Positions 7,287 through 14,544 of a stretch of DNA of 64,000 bases are shown piece by piece. Source of the stretch: Lentzea fradiae (GTDB lineage Bacteria > Actinomycetota > Actinomycetes > Mycobacteriales > Pseudonocardiaceae); contig NZ_FNCC01000024.1 in NCBI RefSeq assembly GCF_900100955.1, positions 1-64,000 of the forward strand, in the 5' to 3' direction. Made by a program: the position numbers and the translations under genes. Numbering within the stretch: position 1 is the stretch's first letter; each line of letters begins with the position of its first letter. Below the pieces are notes generated by a model that was not told where the DNA came from, did no database searches, and saw only the letters and a list, made by a program, of their open reading frames with translations.

Positions 7287-8980
7287 CAGGGCCGGGCGTG
7301 GAGGGCGACAACATCGCCGCGAGCGCGGTGGTGCGCGCGAACGGCACCGAGCTGACCGAGCAGGCCGACCAGCTGGTCCGCTGCGTGGTGGACGAGAACG
7401 TCGGCCTGCCCGACTGCGTCGTGCTGACCTACTCCGACGAGAACAACGAGCTGCTCAAGGACACGGGCATCACGATCGGCGCCAAGATCGAGGTGTCGCT
7501 GGCGTCCTCGGGCGTCACCACCACCGAGAAGGTGTTCACCGGCGAGGTCACCGCGCTGGAGCTGGACCGCGACGGCACCGGCTCGTACATCGTGGTCAGG
7601 GCGATGAGCCGGGCGCACCGCCTGATGCGGGGCCGCAAGGTCCAGGCGTTCCGCAACATGTCGGCGGCGGCCGTCGTGCGCAAGGTCGCCACGGGCGCCG
7701 GGCTGACCGCGGGCCGGCTCGACGTCGCGGGCGTCACCTACCGGCACCTGAGCCAGGCGGGCGTGTCGGACTGGGACTTCCTGCAGATGCTCGCCAGGGA
7801 GCACGACGCCGTCGTCCGGGTCGACGAGGCGGGACGGCTCGAGCTCGTCAAGCTCAAGCCGGCGAGCGGGGCACCGAAGCCGAAGGTGACCAACGATCCG
7901 CACGTGCTGGAGTTCGGCGAGAACACCGTCGCGCTGCGCGCCGTGCTGACCACCGCGGACCAGGCCAACGGCGTCGAGGTGCGCAGCTGGGACGTGGCCA
8001 CCAAGAAGGCGCTGGTCGCGGTGCGGCCCAACACCTCCAGCAAGACCGTCAGGCCGGGACTGACGGCCAGCAAGGCCAACGGGGCCTTCCCCACCAAGGC
8101 GCCGCTGCTGGTCACCGACACGCCGTACGCCACGCAGGCGGAGGCGACGCGTGCGGCGCGGTCGCTGGAGGCGTCGACCAGCGCGGGCTTCGGCGAGCTG
8201 GAGGCCGTGGTCACCGGCAGCCCCAAGCTCCGCGCGGGCGACCCGGTGACGCTGACCAACTCCGGCCAGGAGTTCGACGGCGCCTACACCGTGACCGCGG
8301 CGCGGCACGTGCTGGAACCCGAGACCGGCTACTACACCACGCTGACGGTCAGCTCCTCCTTCGACCGCTCGCTCACGGGTCTGGCCATCGGCGGCAACGC
8401 GCCACCCCGCAGCCCGCGGATGCCCGGCCTGGCCACCGGAATCGTCACCGACATCAAGGAGACCGGCGGCCAGCGCGGCTGGGTGCGGCTGAAGTTCCCC
8501 TGGCTGGACGACAAGTACGTCACCGACTGGGTGCGCACCGTGCAGTGGGGCGGCGCGGGTGGCGGCGGGGTGTTCAGCCCGGAGGTCAACGACGAGGTGC
8601 TGGTGGGGTTCGAGCAGGGCAGCCTGGACCGGCCCTACGTGATCGGCGGGCTCTACAACGGCGTCGACCAGCCCTCGGCGCACGACCTGCCGCTGGTGGA
8701 CGGCAGACGCGGCAAGGTCAACCGCCGCTCCCTGGTCTCGCGCACGGGCAACCGGGTGGAGCTGCTGGACGGCACCGCCCAGTCGGGGGTCCGGCTGGCC
8801 TCCGGTGACAAGCGGCTCGAGGTCGTGCTCGACGAGAAGCGCGACAAGATCGACCTCGTCGTGCGCGGGCCGCGCGGTGCGGGCGTGCTCGGCTCGGTGT
8901 CGCTGACCAGCACCGGCATCACCATCGACGCCGGCAGGGGCGTGCTCACGCTCAAGGGCGCCCTCATCAAGCTCAACTGA
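7283..8980 (+). CDS. VgrG-like eCIS central spike
   Basis: This 565-aa spike protein has three parts in order. A gp27-like beta-barrel region (about 1-370) contains SDWDFLQMLAREHDAVVRVD. A gp5-like OB fold (about 385-465) contains GWVRLKFPWLDDKYVTDWVR and VNDEVLVGFEQGSLDRPYV. A C-terminal beta-prism stalk (about 480-565) ends in GVLTLKGALIKLN. It trimerises at the tip of the tube and carries the PAAR-like cap encoded next. No extra enzymatic domain follows the stalk, so effector cargo is probably delivered by other means. The ATG at 7283 overlaps the preceding stop. Confidence 0.92.
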   Translation: MTGPGVEGDNIAASAVVRANGTELTEQADQLVRCVVDENVGLPDCVVLTYSDENNELLKDTGITIGAKIEVSLASSGVTTTEKVFTGEVTALELDRDGTGSYIVVRAMSRAHRLMRGRKVQAFRNMSAAAVVRKVATGAGLTAGRLDVAGVTYRHLSQAGVSDWDFLQMLAREHDAVVRVDEAGRLELVKLKPASGAPKPKVTNDPHVLEFGENTVALRAVLTTADQANGVEVRSWDVATKKALVAVRPNTSSKTVRPGLTASKANGAFPTKAPLLVTDTPYATQAEATRAARSLEASTSAGFGELEAVVTGSPKLRAGDPVTLTNSGQEFDGAYTVTAARHVLEPETGYYTTLTVSSSFDRSLTGLAIGGNAPPRSPRMPGLATGIVTDIKETGGQRGWVRLKFPWLDDKYVTDWVRTVQWGGAGGGGVFSPEVNDEVLVGFEQGSLDRPYVIGGLYNGVDQPSAHDLPLVDGRRGKVNRRSLVSRTGNRVELLDGTAQSGVRLASGDKRLEVVLDEKRDKIDLVVRGPRGAGVLGSVSLTSTGITIDAGRGVLTLKGALIKLN

Positions 8981-9000
8981 CCACGTGAGGAGATCGCGAC

Positions 9001-9315
9001 ATGCCTCCCGCTGCCCGACAGGGTGACAAGACGCTGCACAGCGGCACCATCGGCCCTCCGCTGAACGCGCTGGCGGCGTCCCGGCTGATGACGGTGCTGA
9101 TCGAGGGCAAGCCCGCCGCGACGATCAACTGCGTGCACGTGTGCACGGTGGTGCCGCACAACGCGGCCCCCAACCTCATCCTGATCTCACCTGCCATCGC
9201 CCGCCGCGGCGTCCTCATCGGGGGCCTGGCCGCGGCCACCGTCGGGGACGAGACCACCTGCAAGGCCAAGCTGGCGCCACGTCCCGGCACGGTGCACATC
9301 GGGGGTCCGCTGTGA
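9001..9315 (+). CDS. PAAR-like spike-tip protein
   Basis: This small 104-aa protein is a PAAR-repeat-like tip that sharpens the VgrG spike. It contains RQGDKTLHSGTIGPPLNAL, repeated Gly-Pro turns, Cys and His residues suited to metal binding (INCVHVCTVVPH, DETTCKAK) and the terminal TVHIGGPL motif. A GAGGAG ribosome site precedes the ATG. It follows the spike gene by 20 bp and overlaps the gp25 gene by 4 bp, which is the canonical order in eCIS clusters. Confidence 0.85.
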   Translation: MPPAARQGDKTLHSGTIGPPLNALAASRLMTVLIEGKPAATINCVHVCTVVPHNAAPNLILISPAIARRGVLIGGLAAATVGDETTCKAKLAPRPGTVHIGGPL

Positions 9316-9722
9316 GCGCCGACTTCATCGGCCGCGGCTGGGGCTTCCCGCTGCGGCCCGGTCCCACCGGCGGCATCGGCATGGTCGACCGCGACCAGGA
9401 GATCCAGGAGGCCATCCGGCTGGTCCTGGGCACCGCGCCCGGTGAGCGCCCGATGCGCCCCGAGTTCGGCTGCGGCATCCACGACCTCGTGTTCGCCGCG
9501 GCGGACGGCGCGACCGCCGGGCACATCTCGCGCGAGGTGCGGACCGCGCTCGACCGGTGGGAGCCGCGCATCGACGTGGCCGACGTGGTCGTGGCGTTCG
9601 ACTCGGTCGACGTCGGCACGCTCTACATCGAGATCCACTACACCGTGAAGTCCACCAACGACCAGCGCAACCTGGTCTTCCCCTTCTACACGATCCCTTC
9701 CGGCGAAGGGGAGGCCGACTGA
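9312..9722 (+). CDS. gp25-like baseplate wedge protein
   Basis: This 136-aa member of the GPW/gp25 family forms part of the baseplate wedge that starts sheath assembly. Typical segments are GRGWGFPLRP at the N-terminus, IQEAIRLVLGTAPGERPMRPEFGCGI with the conserved RPEFG loop, and the C-terminal IHYTVKSTNDQRNLVFPFY. It starts at a GTG overlapping the previous stop and shares one base with the baseplate J start codon. Confidence 0.92.
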   Translation: MSADFIGRGWGFPLRPGPTGGIGMVDRDQEIQEAIRLVLGTAPGERPMRPEFGCGIHDLVFAAADGATAGHISREVRTALDRWEPRIDVADVVVAFDSVDVGTLYIEIHYTVKSTNDQRNLVFPFYTIPSGEGEAD

Positions 9723-11656
9723 TGGCGTTACCAGCGCCCAACCTGGACGACCGGCGGTTCCAGCAGTTCGTGGACGAGGCCAAGCGGTACGTCCAGCAGA
9801 GCTGTCCCGAGTGGACGGACCACAACGTGTCCGACCCCGGCGTCACCCTCATCGAGACCTTCGCGCACATGGCCGACCAGCTGGTCTACCGGCTCAACCG
9901 GGTGCCGGAGAAGAACTACCTGGCGTTCCTCGACCTGCTGGGCGTGCGGCTGTTCCCGCCCACGGCGGCCCGCGCGCTGGTGACGTTCTGGCTGTCCGCG
10001 CCGCAGGTGGAGACCGTGTCGCTGCCCGCGGGCACCGAGGTCGCGACGGTGAGCACCGAGTTCGCCGAGGCGATCGTCTTCGCCACCACCGGCGAGCTGC
10101 CGATCGTGCCCTGCGCGCTGACGCGCCTGGTCACCCGGTCCGCGTCCGGTGAGCACGCCGACCGCACGCGGGACCTGGAGTCCGGCAAGGACGTCGCGTG
10201 CTTCCAAGCCTCGCCCGTGCCCGGTGACGCCACGCTGTTCGGGCTCACCGCCGCCGTGCCGCACTGCGCGGTCGTGCTGCGGCTGGACAGCAGGGTCGAG
10301 GGCATCGGCGTCGACCCGCGGCAGCCGCCGCTGGTGTGGGAGGCGTGGGACGGAGGGGACTGGGTCGCCTGCGAGGTCGATGAGGACGGCACCGGCGGCC
10401 TCAACCGGCCGGGCGAGGTCGTGCTGCACGTGCCGGGCGGCCACACGATGTCGGTGGTCGCCGGCCAGCGCGCCGGCTGGCTGCGTTGCCGGGTCGTCGA
10501 ACCCGTGCCCGGCCAGCCGTTCTACTCGGAGTCCCCGACGGTCCGCGAGGCCGAGGCTTACACCATCGGCGGCACCACCGTCGCCGAGCACGCCGAGACC
10601 GAGACCGACGTGCCGCTCGGCGAGTCCGCGGGCGTGCCGGGCCAGCGGTTCAGCGTGCCCAGGGCCCCGGTGCTGCTCGACGGCGACCCGGTCGTCGTGC
10701 AGGCCGCGGCGGGTGAGGGCTGGGAGGACTGGGCCGTGGTGGAGGACTTCGGCCTCTCCACCCCCGGCGACCGGCACGTGGTGCTCGACGCGTCGAGCGG
10801 CGAGTTCCTGTTCCCGCCCGCGGTGCGCGAGGCGGACGGGACGCTGCGCCGCTACGGCGCGGTGCCGCCCAAGGGGGCGGTGCTGAGGGTTCCGCGTTAC
10901 CGCACCGGCGGTGGCCGGTCGGGCAACGTGGCGCGCGGCGCGCTCTCGGTGCTGCGGAGCTCGGTGCCCTACATCTCGGCGGTGGAGAACAGGGAGGCCG
11001 CGACCGGCGGCGTGGACGCCGAGACCGTGGCCGAGGCGAAGCTGCGGGCACCCCACCAGCTGCGGGTGCAGGACCGGGCGGTGACCGCCGAGGACCACGA
11101 GCTGATCGCGCGGCAGGCGGCGCCGTCGCTGGCACGCGTGCGCTGCCTGCCCGTGGAGGGGGAGGCGGGGGCCGCGCGGGTGCTGGTGGTGCCGGACGCG
11201 GTGGCCGACGAGGGCGACAGGTTGCGGTTCGAGCAGCTGGTGCCCTCCGACGAGGTGCTGGCCGCGGTCGCCCGGCGGCTGGACGAACGGCGCCTGCTCG
11301 GCACCCGGCTGGTCGTGGAACCACCCCGCTACCAGGGCATCACGGTGGTGGCCAGGCTGACGGCCGCCGACGTGAACCGGGTCCGCGAGGACGCGCTGGC
11401 CGCGCTGTACCGGTACCTCAACCCGCTGCGCGGCGGACCGGGCGGCACCGGGTGGGGCTTCGGCAGGCCGGTGCAGTTCGGCGAGGTGTTCTCGGTGCTC
11501 CAGGCGGTGCCGGGGGTGCTGCTGGTGGACGAGATCAGGATGTTCCCGGCGAACCCCATCACCGGGGCGCGGGGCGCGCCGGTGGACCGGCTGGACGTCG
11601 CGCCCAACGCGCTGGCCTTCTCCTACCAGCACCAGGTCGAGGTCGGTGCGCCGTGA
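9722..11656 (+). CDS. Baseplate J-like protein
   Basis: This 644-aa baseplate J/gp6-like wedge protein builds the ring that surrounds the spike and triggers contraction. The N-terminus contains VSDPGVTLIETFAHMADQLVYRL, the standard opening of eCIS J proteins. The C-terminus has YRYLNPLRGGPGGTGWGFGR and GEVFSVLQAVPGV, which are conserved. Large, fully sequenced Afp-type systems usually have two J-like wedge proteins (Afp11 and Afp12). Only this one is recognisable here, so either a simplified baseplate is used or the tail-I-like protein takes the second role. Confidence 0.9.
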   Translation: MALPAPNLDDRRFQQFVDEAKRYVQQSCPEWTDHNVSDPGVTLIETFAHMADQLVYRLNRVPEKNYLAFLDLLGVRLFPPTAARALVTFWLSAPQVETVSLPAGTEVATVSTEFAEAIVFATTGELPIVPCALTRLVTRSASGEHADRTRDLESGKDVACFQASPVPGDATLFGLTAAVPHCAVVLRLDSRVEGIGVDPRQPPLVWEAWDGGDWVACEVDEDGTGGLNRPGEVVLHVPGGHTMSVVAGQRAGWLRCRVVEPVPGQPFYSESPTVREAEAYTIGGTTVAEHAETETDVPLGESAGVPGQRFSVPRAPVLLDGDPVVVQAAAGEGWEDWAVVEDFGLSTPGDRHVVLDASSGEFLFPPAVREADGTLRRYGAVPPKGAVLRVPRYRTGGGRSGNVARGALSVLRSSVPYISAVENREAATGGVDAETVAEAKLRAPHQLRVQDRAVTAEDHELIARQAAPSLARVRCLPVEGEAGAARVLVVPDAVADEGDRLRFEQLVPSDEVLAAVARRLDERRLLGTRLVVEPPRYQGITVVARLTAADVNRVREDALAALYRYLNPLRGGPGGTGWGFGRPVQFGEVFSVLQAVPGVLLVDEIRMFPANPITGARGAPVDRLDVAPNALAFSYQHQVEVGAP

Positions 11657-12213
11657 CCAGGGCGGCGCTGCCGGAGCTGCCGAGCAGGCACCCGCTGGGC
11701 GGCATGCTGCCCGCGCTGTTCGCGGCGGACGACTTCGCGCAGCGGTTCACCTCCGGCCTGGACGCCGTGCTGTCGGCGGTCCTGTCCACTTTGGACAACC
11801 TGCCCGCCTACCTGGACCCGGCGCTGGCGCCGGAGGACTTCCTGGTGTGGCTGTCGTCGTGGGTGGCGGCGGGGCTGGACCCGGCGTGGCCGGAACCGCT
11901 GCGGCGCGCCCTGGTGCGGCGGGCCGTGGAGATGCACCGCAAGCGCGGCACGGTGCGCGGGCTGGTCGAGCGGCTGGAGCTGTCGCTGGGCGTGCGCGCG
12001 GACGTGGCGGACGGCCCCGGGGTGCGCTGGTCGGGCACTCCGGACGCGCCGCTGCCCGGTCCGGCGGCCGGCGTGGTCGTGGTGCGGGTGTGGCCGGGTT
12101 CGTCCGGCCCGGTGGACCGCGACCGGGTCGAGGCTCTGGTGGAGGCGGTGTGTCCGGTGCACGTCCGGTGCGCGGTCGAGGTGCTGGACGGGCCGCCGAG
12201 GGGTGAGGGGTGA
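11653..12213 (+). CDS. Tail protein I-like baseplate component
   Basis: This 186-aa protein starts at GTG 11653, overlapping the J gene by 4 bp. It has the P2 gpI-like core: HPLGGMLPALFAADDF at the N-terminus, then a long-loop segment PAYLDPALAPEDFLVWLSSW, and RRALVRRAVEMHRKRGTVRG, a region shared with eCIS tail-I proteins. These proteins bridge the J ring to fibres or to the surface. No separate tail-fibre gene is seen in the window, so target-binding may be minimal or encoded elsewhere, consistent with cytoplasmic or cell-lysis-associated CIS described in Streptomyces. Confidence 0.85.
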   Translation: MTRAALPELPSRHPLGGMLPALFAADDFAQRFTSGLDAVLSAVLSTLDNLPAYLDPALAPEDFLVWLSSWVAAGLDPAWPEPLRRALVRRAVEMHRKRGTVRGLVERLELSLGVRADVADGPGVRWSGTPDAPLPGPAAGVVVVRVWPGSSGPVDRDRVEALVEAVCPVHVRCAVEVLDGPPRGEG

Positions 12214-13544
12214 TGGCCGTGGTGCGCTCGTGCCCCCAGTGCGGAGCGTCCGTCCAGGACGGTGACGACTTCTGCGGCAACTGCGGCACCTACCTGGGGT
12301 GGACCGCCGAGGCGACCCGGCGGGAGCGAGCCGAGGCCGCCACGGCGCGGGTCCCCGCCGCTGAGGACGCGTCCGTCGCGGAAGTCGCGCCCACGGCCCC
12401 GGTCCCGCGGGACGACTCGGCCGGGCAGCAGCCGGTGGACAGGAGCGGGCGAGCAGCGGACGGGAAGGCCGATGAGGACGCAGGTCCCGGCATGAACCCG
12501 CCCCCGGTGGCCGAGGACCACTTGGCGGCGCGGATCGAGACGGCGATCGGAGAACCGGGTCCGGTGGAACCAGGCTCAGCGGTCGGTGGGGGACTCGCGC
12601 CGGAAAGTCCCGCCACTGCCCGGCCGGGCCTGTGGGCCCGCTGGCACGCGTGGGTCCGATCGCGGTTCGGGAAGGACGGGACACCGGCGACCGGAGAGTC
12701 CGCCGCCGCCTCCGACCGGCCGGTGGTCGCCAGGGTCCGTACGGCGGCCGGAACGGAGGCGGCGGTCGGGACGGGGCCGTCGGACGTGGTGCTGGGACCC
12801 GTGCTGCCGGGGCGGCCGGAGGCCAGGCGTCCGCTGCCCACCGCTGGTGCCCAGGTCGAGGTGGCCGGTCCGCCCTGCCCGGTGTGCGGCACCACCAACC
12901 CGCCGGGTCGCCGGTTCTGCCGCCGGTGCGCCACACCGTTGCAGGGCGGGACCGCGGTCACCACGGCGCGTCCCCACCGGCGTTCGCGGCTCGGCGACAC
13001 GTCCAAGTGGTTGCGCAGGCTGGCCGCGCTGCTCGTGGTCGCCGCGCTGGTGGTCGCCGGGATCGTGTTCTACCCCAACGCGGTGGAGCTGGTCGAGGAC
13101 CTGCGTGACCGGCTGGCGAAGCCCGCGCCGATCGCGCCCGTGCGCGCCGCCGCCACCGCCGAGGTGCCCGGCCACCCGGCGGGGGCGGCCGTGGACGGGC
13201 TGTCGAACCGGTACTGGGGCGCGCCCGCCGTGGGCGACGCGATCGAGTTCACCTTCGACCGTCCTTTCCGGCTGCTGTCGGTGGTCGTGCACACGGGTGC
13301 CTCCGCGCAGCCAGAGCAGTTCCGCGAGCAGGCCCGGCCCACGGCGGTGGACCTGGTCGTGACCGGGTCCGGTGGTGTCACCCGCACGATCGCGGTGGCG
13401 CTGAACGACCAGCCGGGTCCGCAGCGCACCGACACCGGCGTCAGCGACGTCGTGGCGGTGCGCCTGGTCGTGAAGTCCGCCGCGGGGCTGGGGGACGGCA
13501 GGCACGTGGCGCTCGGCGAGGTCGAGTTCTTCCGCCGCTCGTGA
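12210..13544 (+). CDS. Zinc-ribbon, single-TM, discoidin-like protein at eCIS end
   Basis: This protein of about 443 aa has an N-terminal zinc ribbon (CPQCG...CGNCG, residues about 8-26) and a disordered linker. A second ribbon (CPVCG...CRRC) lies near residue 230. One membrane helix follows (LAALLVVAALVVAGIVFYP). The C-terminal beta-domain of about 140 residues has GHPAGAAVDGLSNRYWGAP and LGEVEFFRR, resembling the F5/8-type, NADase-linked glycan-binding fold. Cytoplasmic ribbons with an external lectin-like domain are inferred. The GTG at 12210 overlaps the previous stop, and the ATG at 12213 is an equal choice. It may tether the injection system to the membrane or sense the envelope. Confidence 0.8.
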   Translation: MMAVVRSCPQCGASVQDGDDFCGNCGTYLGWTAEATRRERAEAATARVPAAEDASVAEVAPTAPVPRDDSAGQQPVDRSGRAADGKADEDAGPGMNPPPVAEDHLAARIETAIGEPGPVEPGSAVGGGLAPESPATARPGLWARWHAWVRSRFGKDGTPATGESAAASDRPVVARVRTAAGTEAAVGTGPSDVVLGPVLPGRPEARRPLPTAGAQVEVAGPPCPVCGTTNPPGRRFCRRCATPLQGGTAVTTARPHRRSRLGDTSKWLRRLAALLVVAALVVAGIVFYPNAVELVEDLRDRLAKPAPIAPVRAAATAEVPGHPAGAAVDGLSNRYWGAPAVGDAIEFTFDRPFRLLSVVVHTGASAQPEQFREQARPTAVDLVVTGSGGVTRTIAVALNDQPGPQRTDTGVSDVVAVRLVVKSAAGLGDGRHVALGEVEFFRRS

Positions 13545-13601
13545 CCGGGCCCCGCTGAAGAACTTTTGTAGACGCTTTTCAGAGCGCGTGAAGCCGCGCC
13601 T

Positions 13602-13632
13602 CGCAGACTCGGGATCTGCAACCGGGTCTGCG
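13602..13632 (+). promoter_or_regulatory. Inverted repeat just upstream of the eCIS regulator start
   Basis: Bases 13602-13612 and 13622-13632 pair as 11-bp arms with one mismatch and a 9-nt loop. The repeat ends 8 bp before the regulator's GTG and directly abuts its GGGGAGG ribosome site. It could be an operator for autoregulation or a leader hairpin. It could also be a weak terminator for the upstream gene. Confidence 0.5.
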
Positions 13633-13640
13633 GGGAGGCA

Positions 13641-14264
13641 GTGGTGGAACGAGTCGGGGTCGTCGTGCAGGCGGCGGATCACCTGAGCATGGCCGGACTG
13701 ACGAGCTACCTGGGCTCGCGGGACGAGATCGAGGTGCTGGACTGGGACCGGCGGGCGCGGGCCGACGTGGTCGTGGTGGCCGTCGACCGGATGGGCCCGG
13801 CGCTGCTGACCGGACTGCGGCGGGTGGCCGCGGACACCGGGGCACCGGTGGTGCTGGTGCTCGACGAGGTGGGGGAGAAGGACGTGCTCGCGGTCGTGGA
13901 GCACCGGGTGGTGGCGATCCTGCCCCGCGCCGCCGCGACCGGCGAACGGGTCCTGCACAGCGTCCTGGCCGCGGCCTCCGGTGGCGGGGTCATGCCGTCC
14001 GGTCTGGTCGCGGAGCTGCTCCGGCACGTGGAGCGGCTCCAGCGGGAGCTGGTGTCACCGGACACGAGCGTGCCCAAGCTGACGCCGCGCGAGGCCGACG
14101 TGCTGCGGCTGATGGCCGACGGCCTGGACACCGGCGAGATCGCCGGCCGGTTGTGCTACTCCGAGCGCACGATCAAGAACGTCTTCTACGGGTTGACCAC
14201 CAGGCTCAACCTGCGCAACCGGCCGCACGCGGTCGCCTACGCCCTGCGGAAGGGAATGATCTGA
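13641..14264 (+). CDS. LuxR/NarL-type regulator with degenerate receiver
   Basis: The protein has about 207 aa. The C-terminal 65 residues are a clear LuxR helix-turn-helix (LTPREADVLRLMADGLDTGEIAGRL and RTIKNVFYGLTTRL). The N-terminal 120 residues have receiver-like alternation. However, the beta-3 position expected to hold the phosphorylated Asp reads VVVVAVDRMG (Ala in its place), and the acidic pocket after beta-1 is missing. It is therefore probably a phosphorylation-independent pseudo-receiver. It starts at GTG 13641 (or 13644). As the last clear gene of the eCIS block, it is the likely regulator of that block. Confidence 0.85.
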   Translation: MVERVGVVVQAADHLSMAGLTSYLGSRDEIEVLDWDRRARADVVVVAVDRMGPALLTGLRRVAADTGAPVVLVLDEVGEKDVLAVVEHRVVAILPRAAATGERVLHSVLAAASGGGVMPSGLVAELLRHVERLQRELVSPDTSVPKLTPREADVLRLMADGLDTGEIAGRLCYSERTIKNVFYGLTTRLNLRNRPHAVAYALRKGMI

Positions 14265-14265
14265 G

Positions 14266-14544
14266 ATGGACGGCAACCCTGGTGGCAGAGCGGGGACGTG
14301 CGAGGTCGAGGAGGACGGACCTGGCGAGGCAGCGGCGGAGCGCATCTCCCCGGACCCGGGCTGGGTGATGTCGGACAACGGGGTGATCGGGGCCCCGGAG
14401 GAGGAGCCGGCACCCCACCCCGGCGAGGAGGTGCGGGTGCGGAGCTGCGGTTGCACGGTGAACGGCTCGGTCAGGGTGCTCAGCCGACGCGGTCCGTCGC
14501 GCGGCGGATGTCCCATGCCGCGCCCAGCCCCCGGTAGAGCGTGA
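14266..14544 (+). CDS. Small acidic protein after the eCIS regulator (uncertain)
   Basis: A 92-codon frame starts one base after the regulator stop (TGAGATG). The first 70 codons use G or C at nearly all third positions, as the neighbours do. The predicted product is acidic and contains DPGWVMSDNGVIGAPEEE and a CGC motif (RSCGCTVNGSV). The last 65 bp overlap the 3' end of the convergent SARP gene and look less gene-like. It is not a family I recognise. It may be a real small partner of the injection-system locus or a chance frame in GC-rich DNA. Confidence 0.4.
   Translation: MDGNPGGRAGTCEVEEDGPGEAAAERISPDPGWVMSDNGVIGAPEEEPAPHPGEEVRVRSCGCTVNGSVRVLSRRGPSRGGCPMPRPAPGRA

Noticed and set aside
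507-13544. Type VI secretion system or ordinary prophage
   Set aside because: There are no TssJLM membrane genes, ClpV, capsid, portal, terminase or integrase. The gene order and the LysM, PAAR and DUF6760-type genes fit an eCIS.
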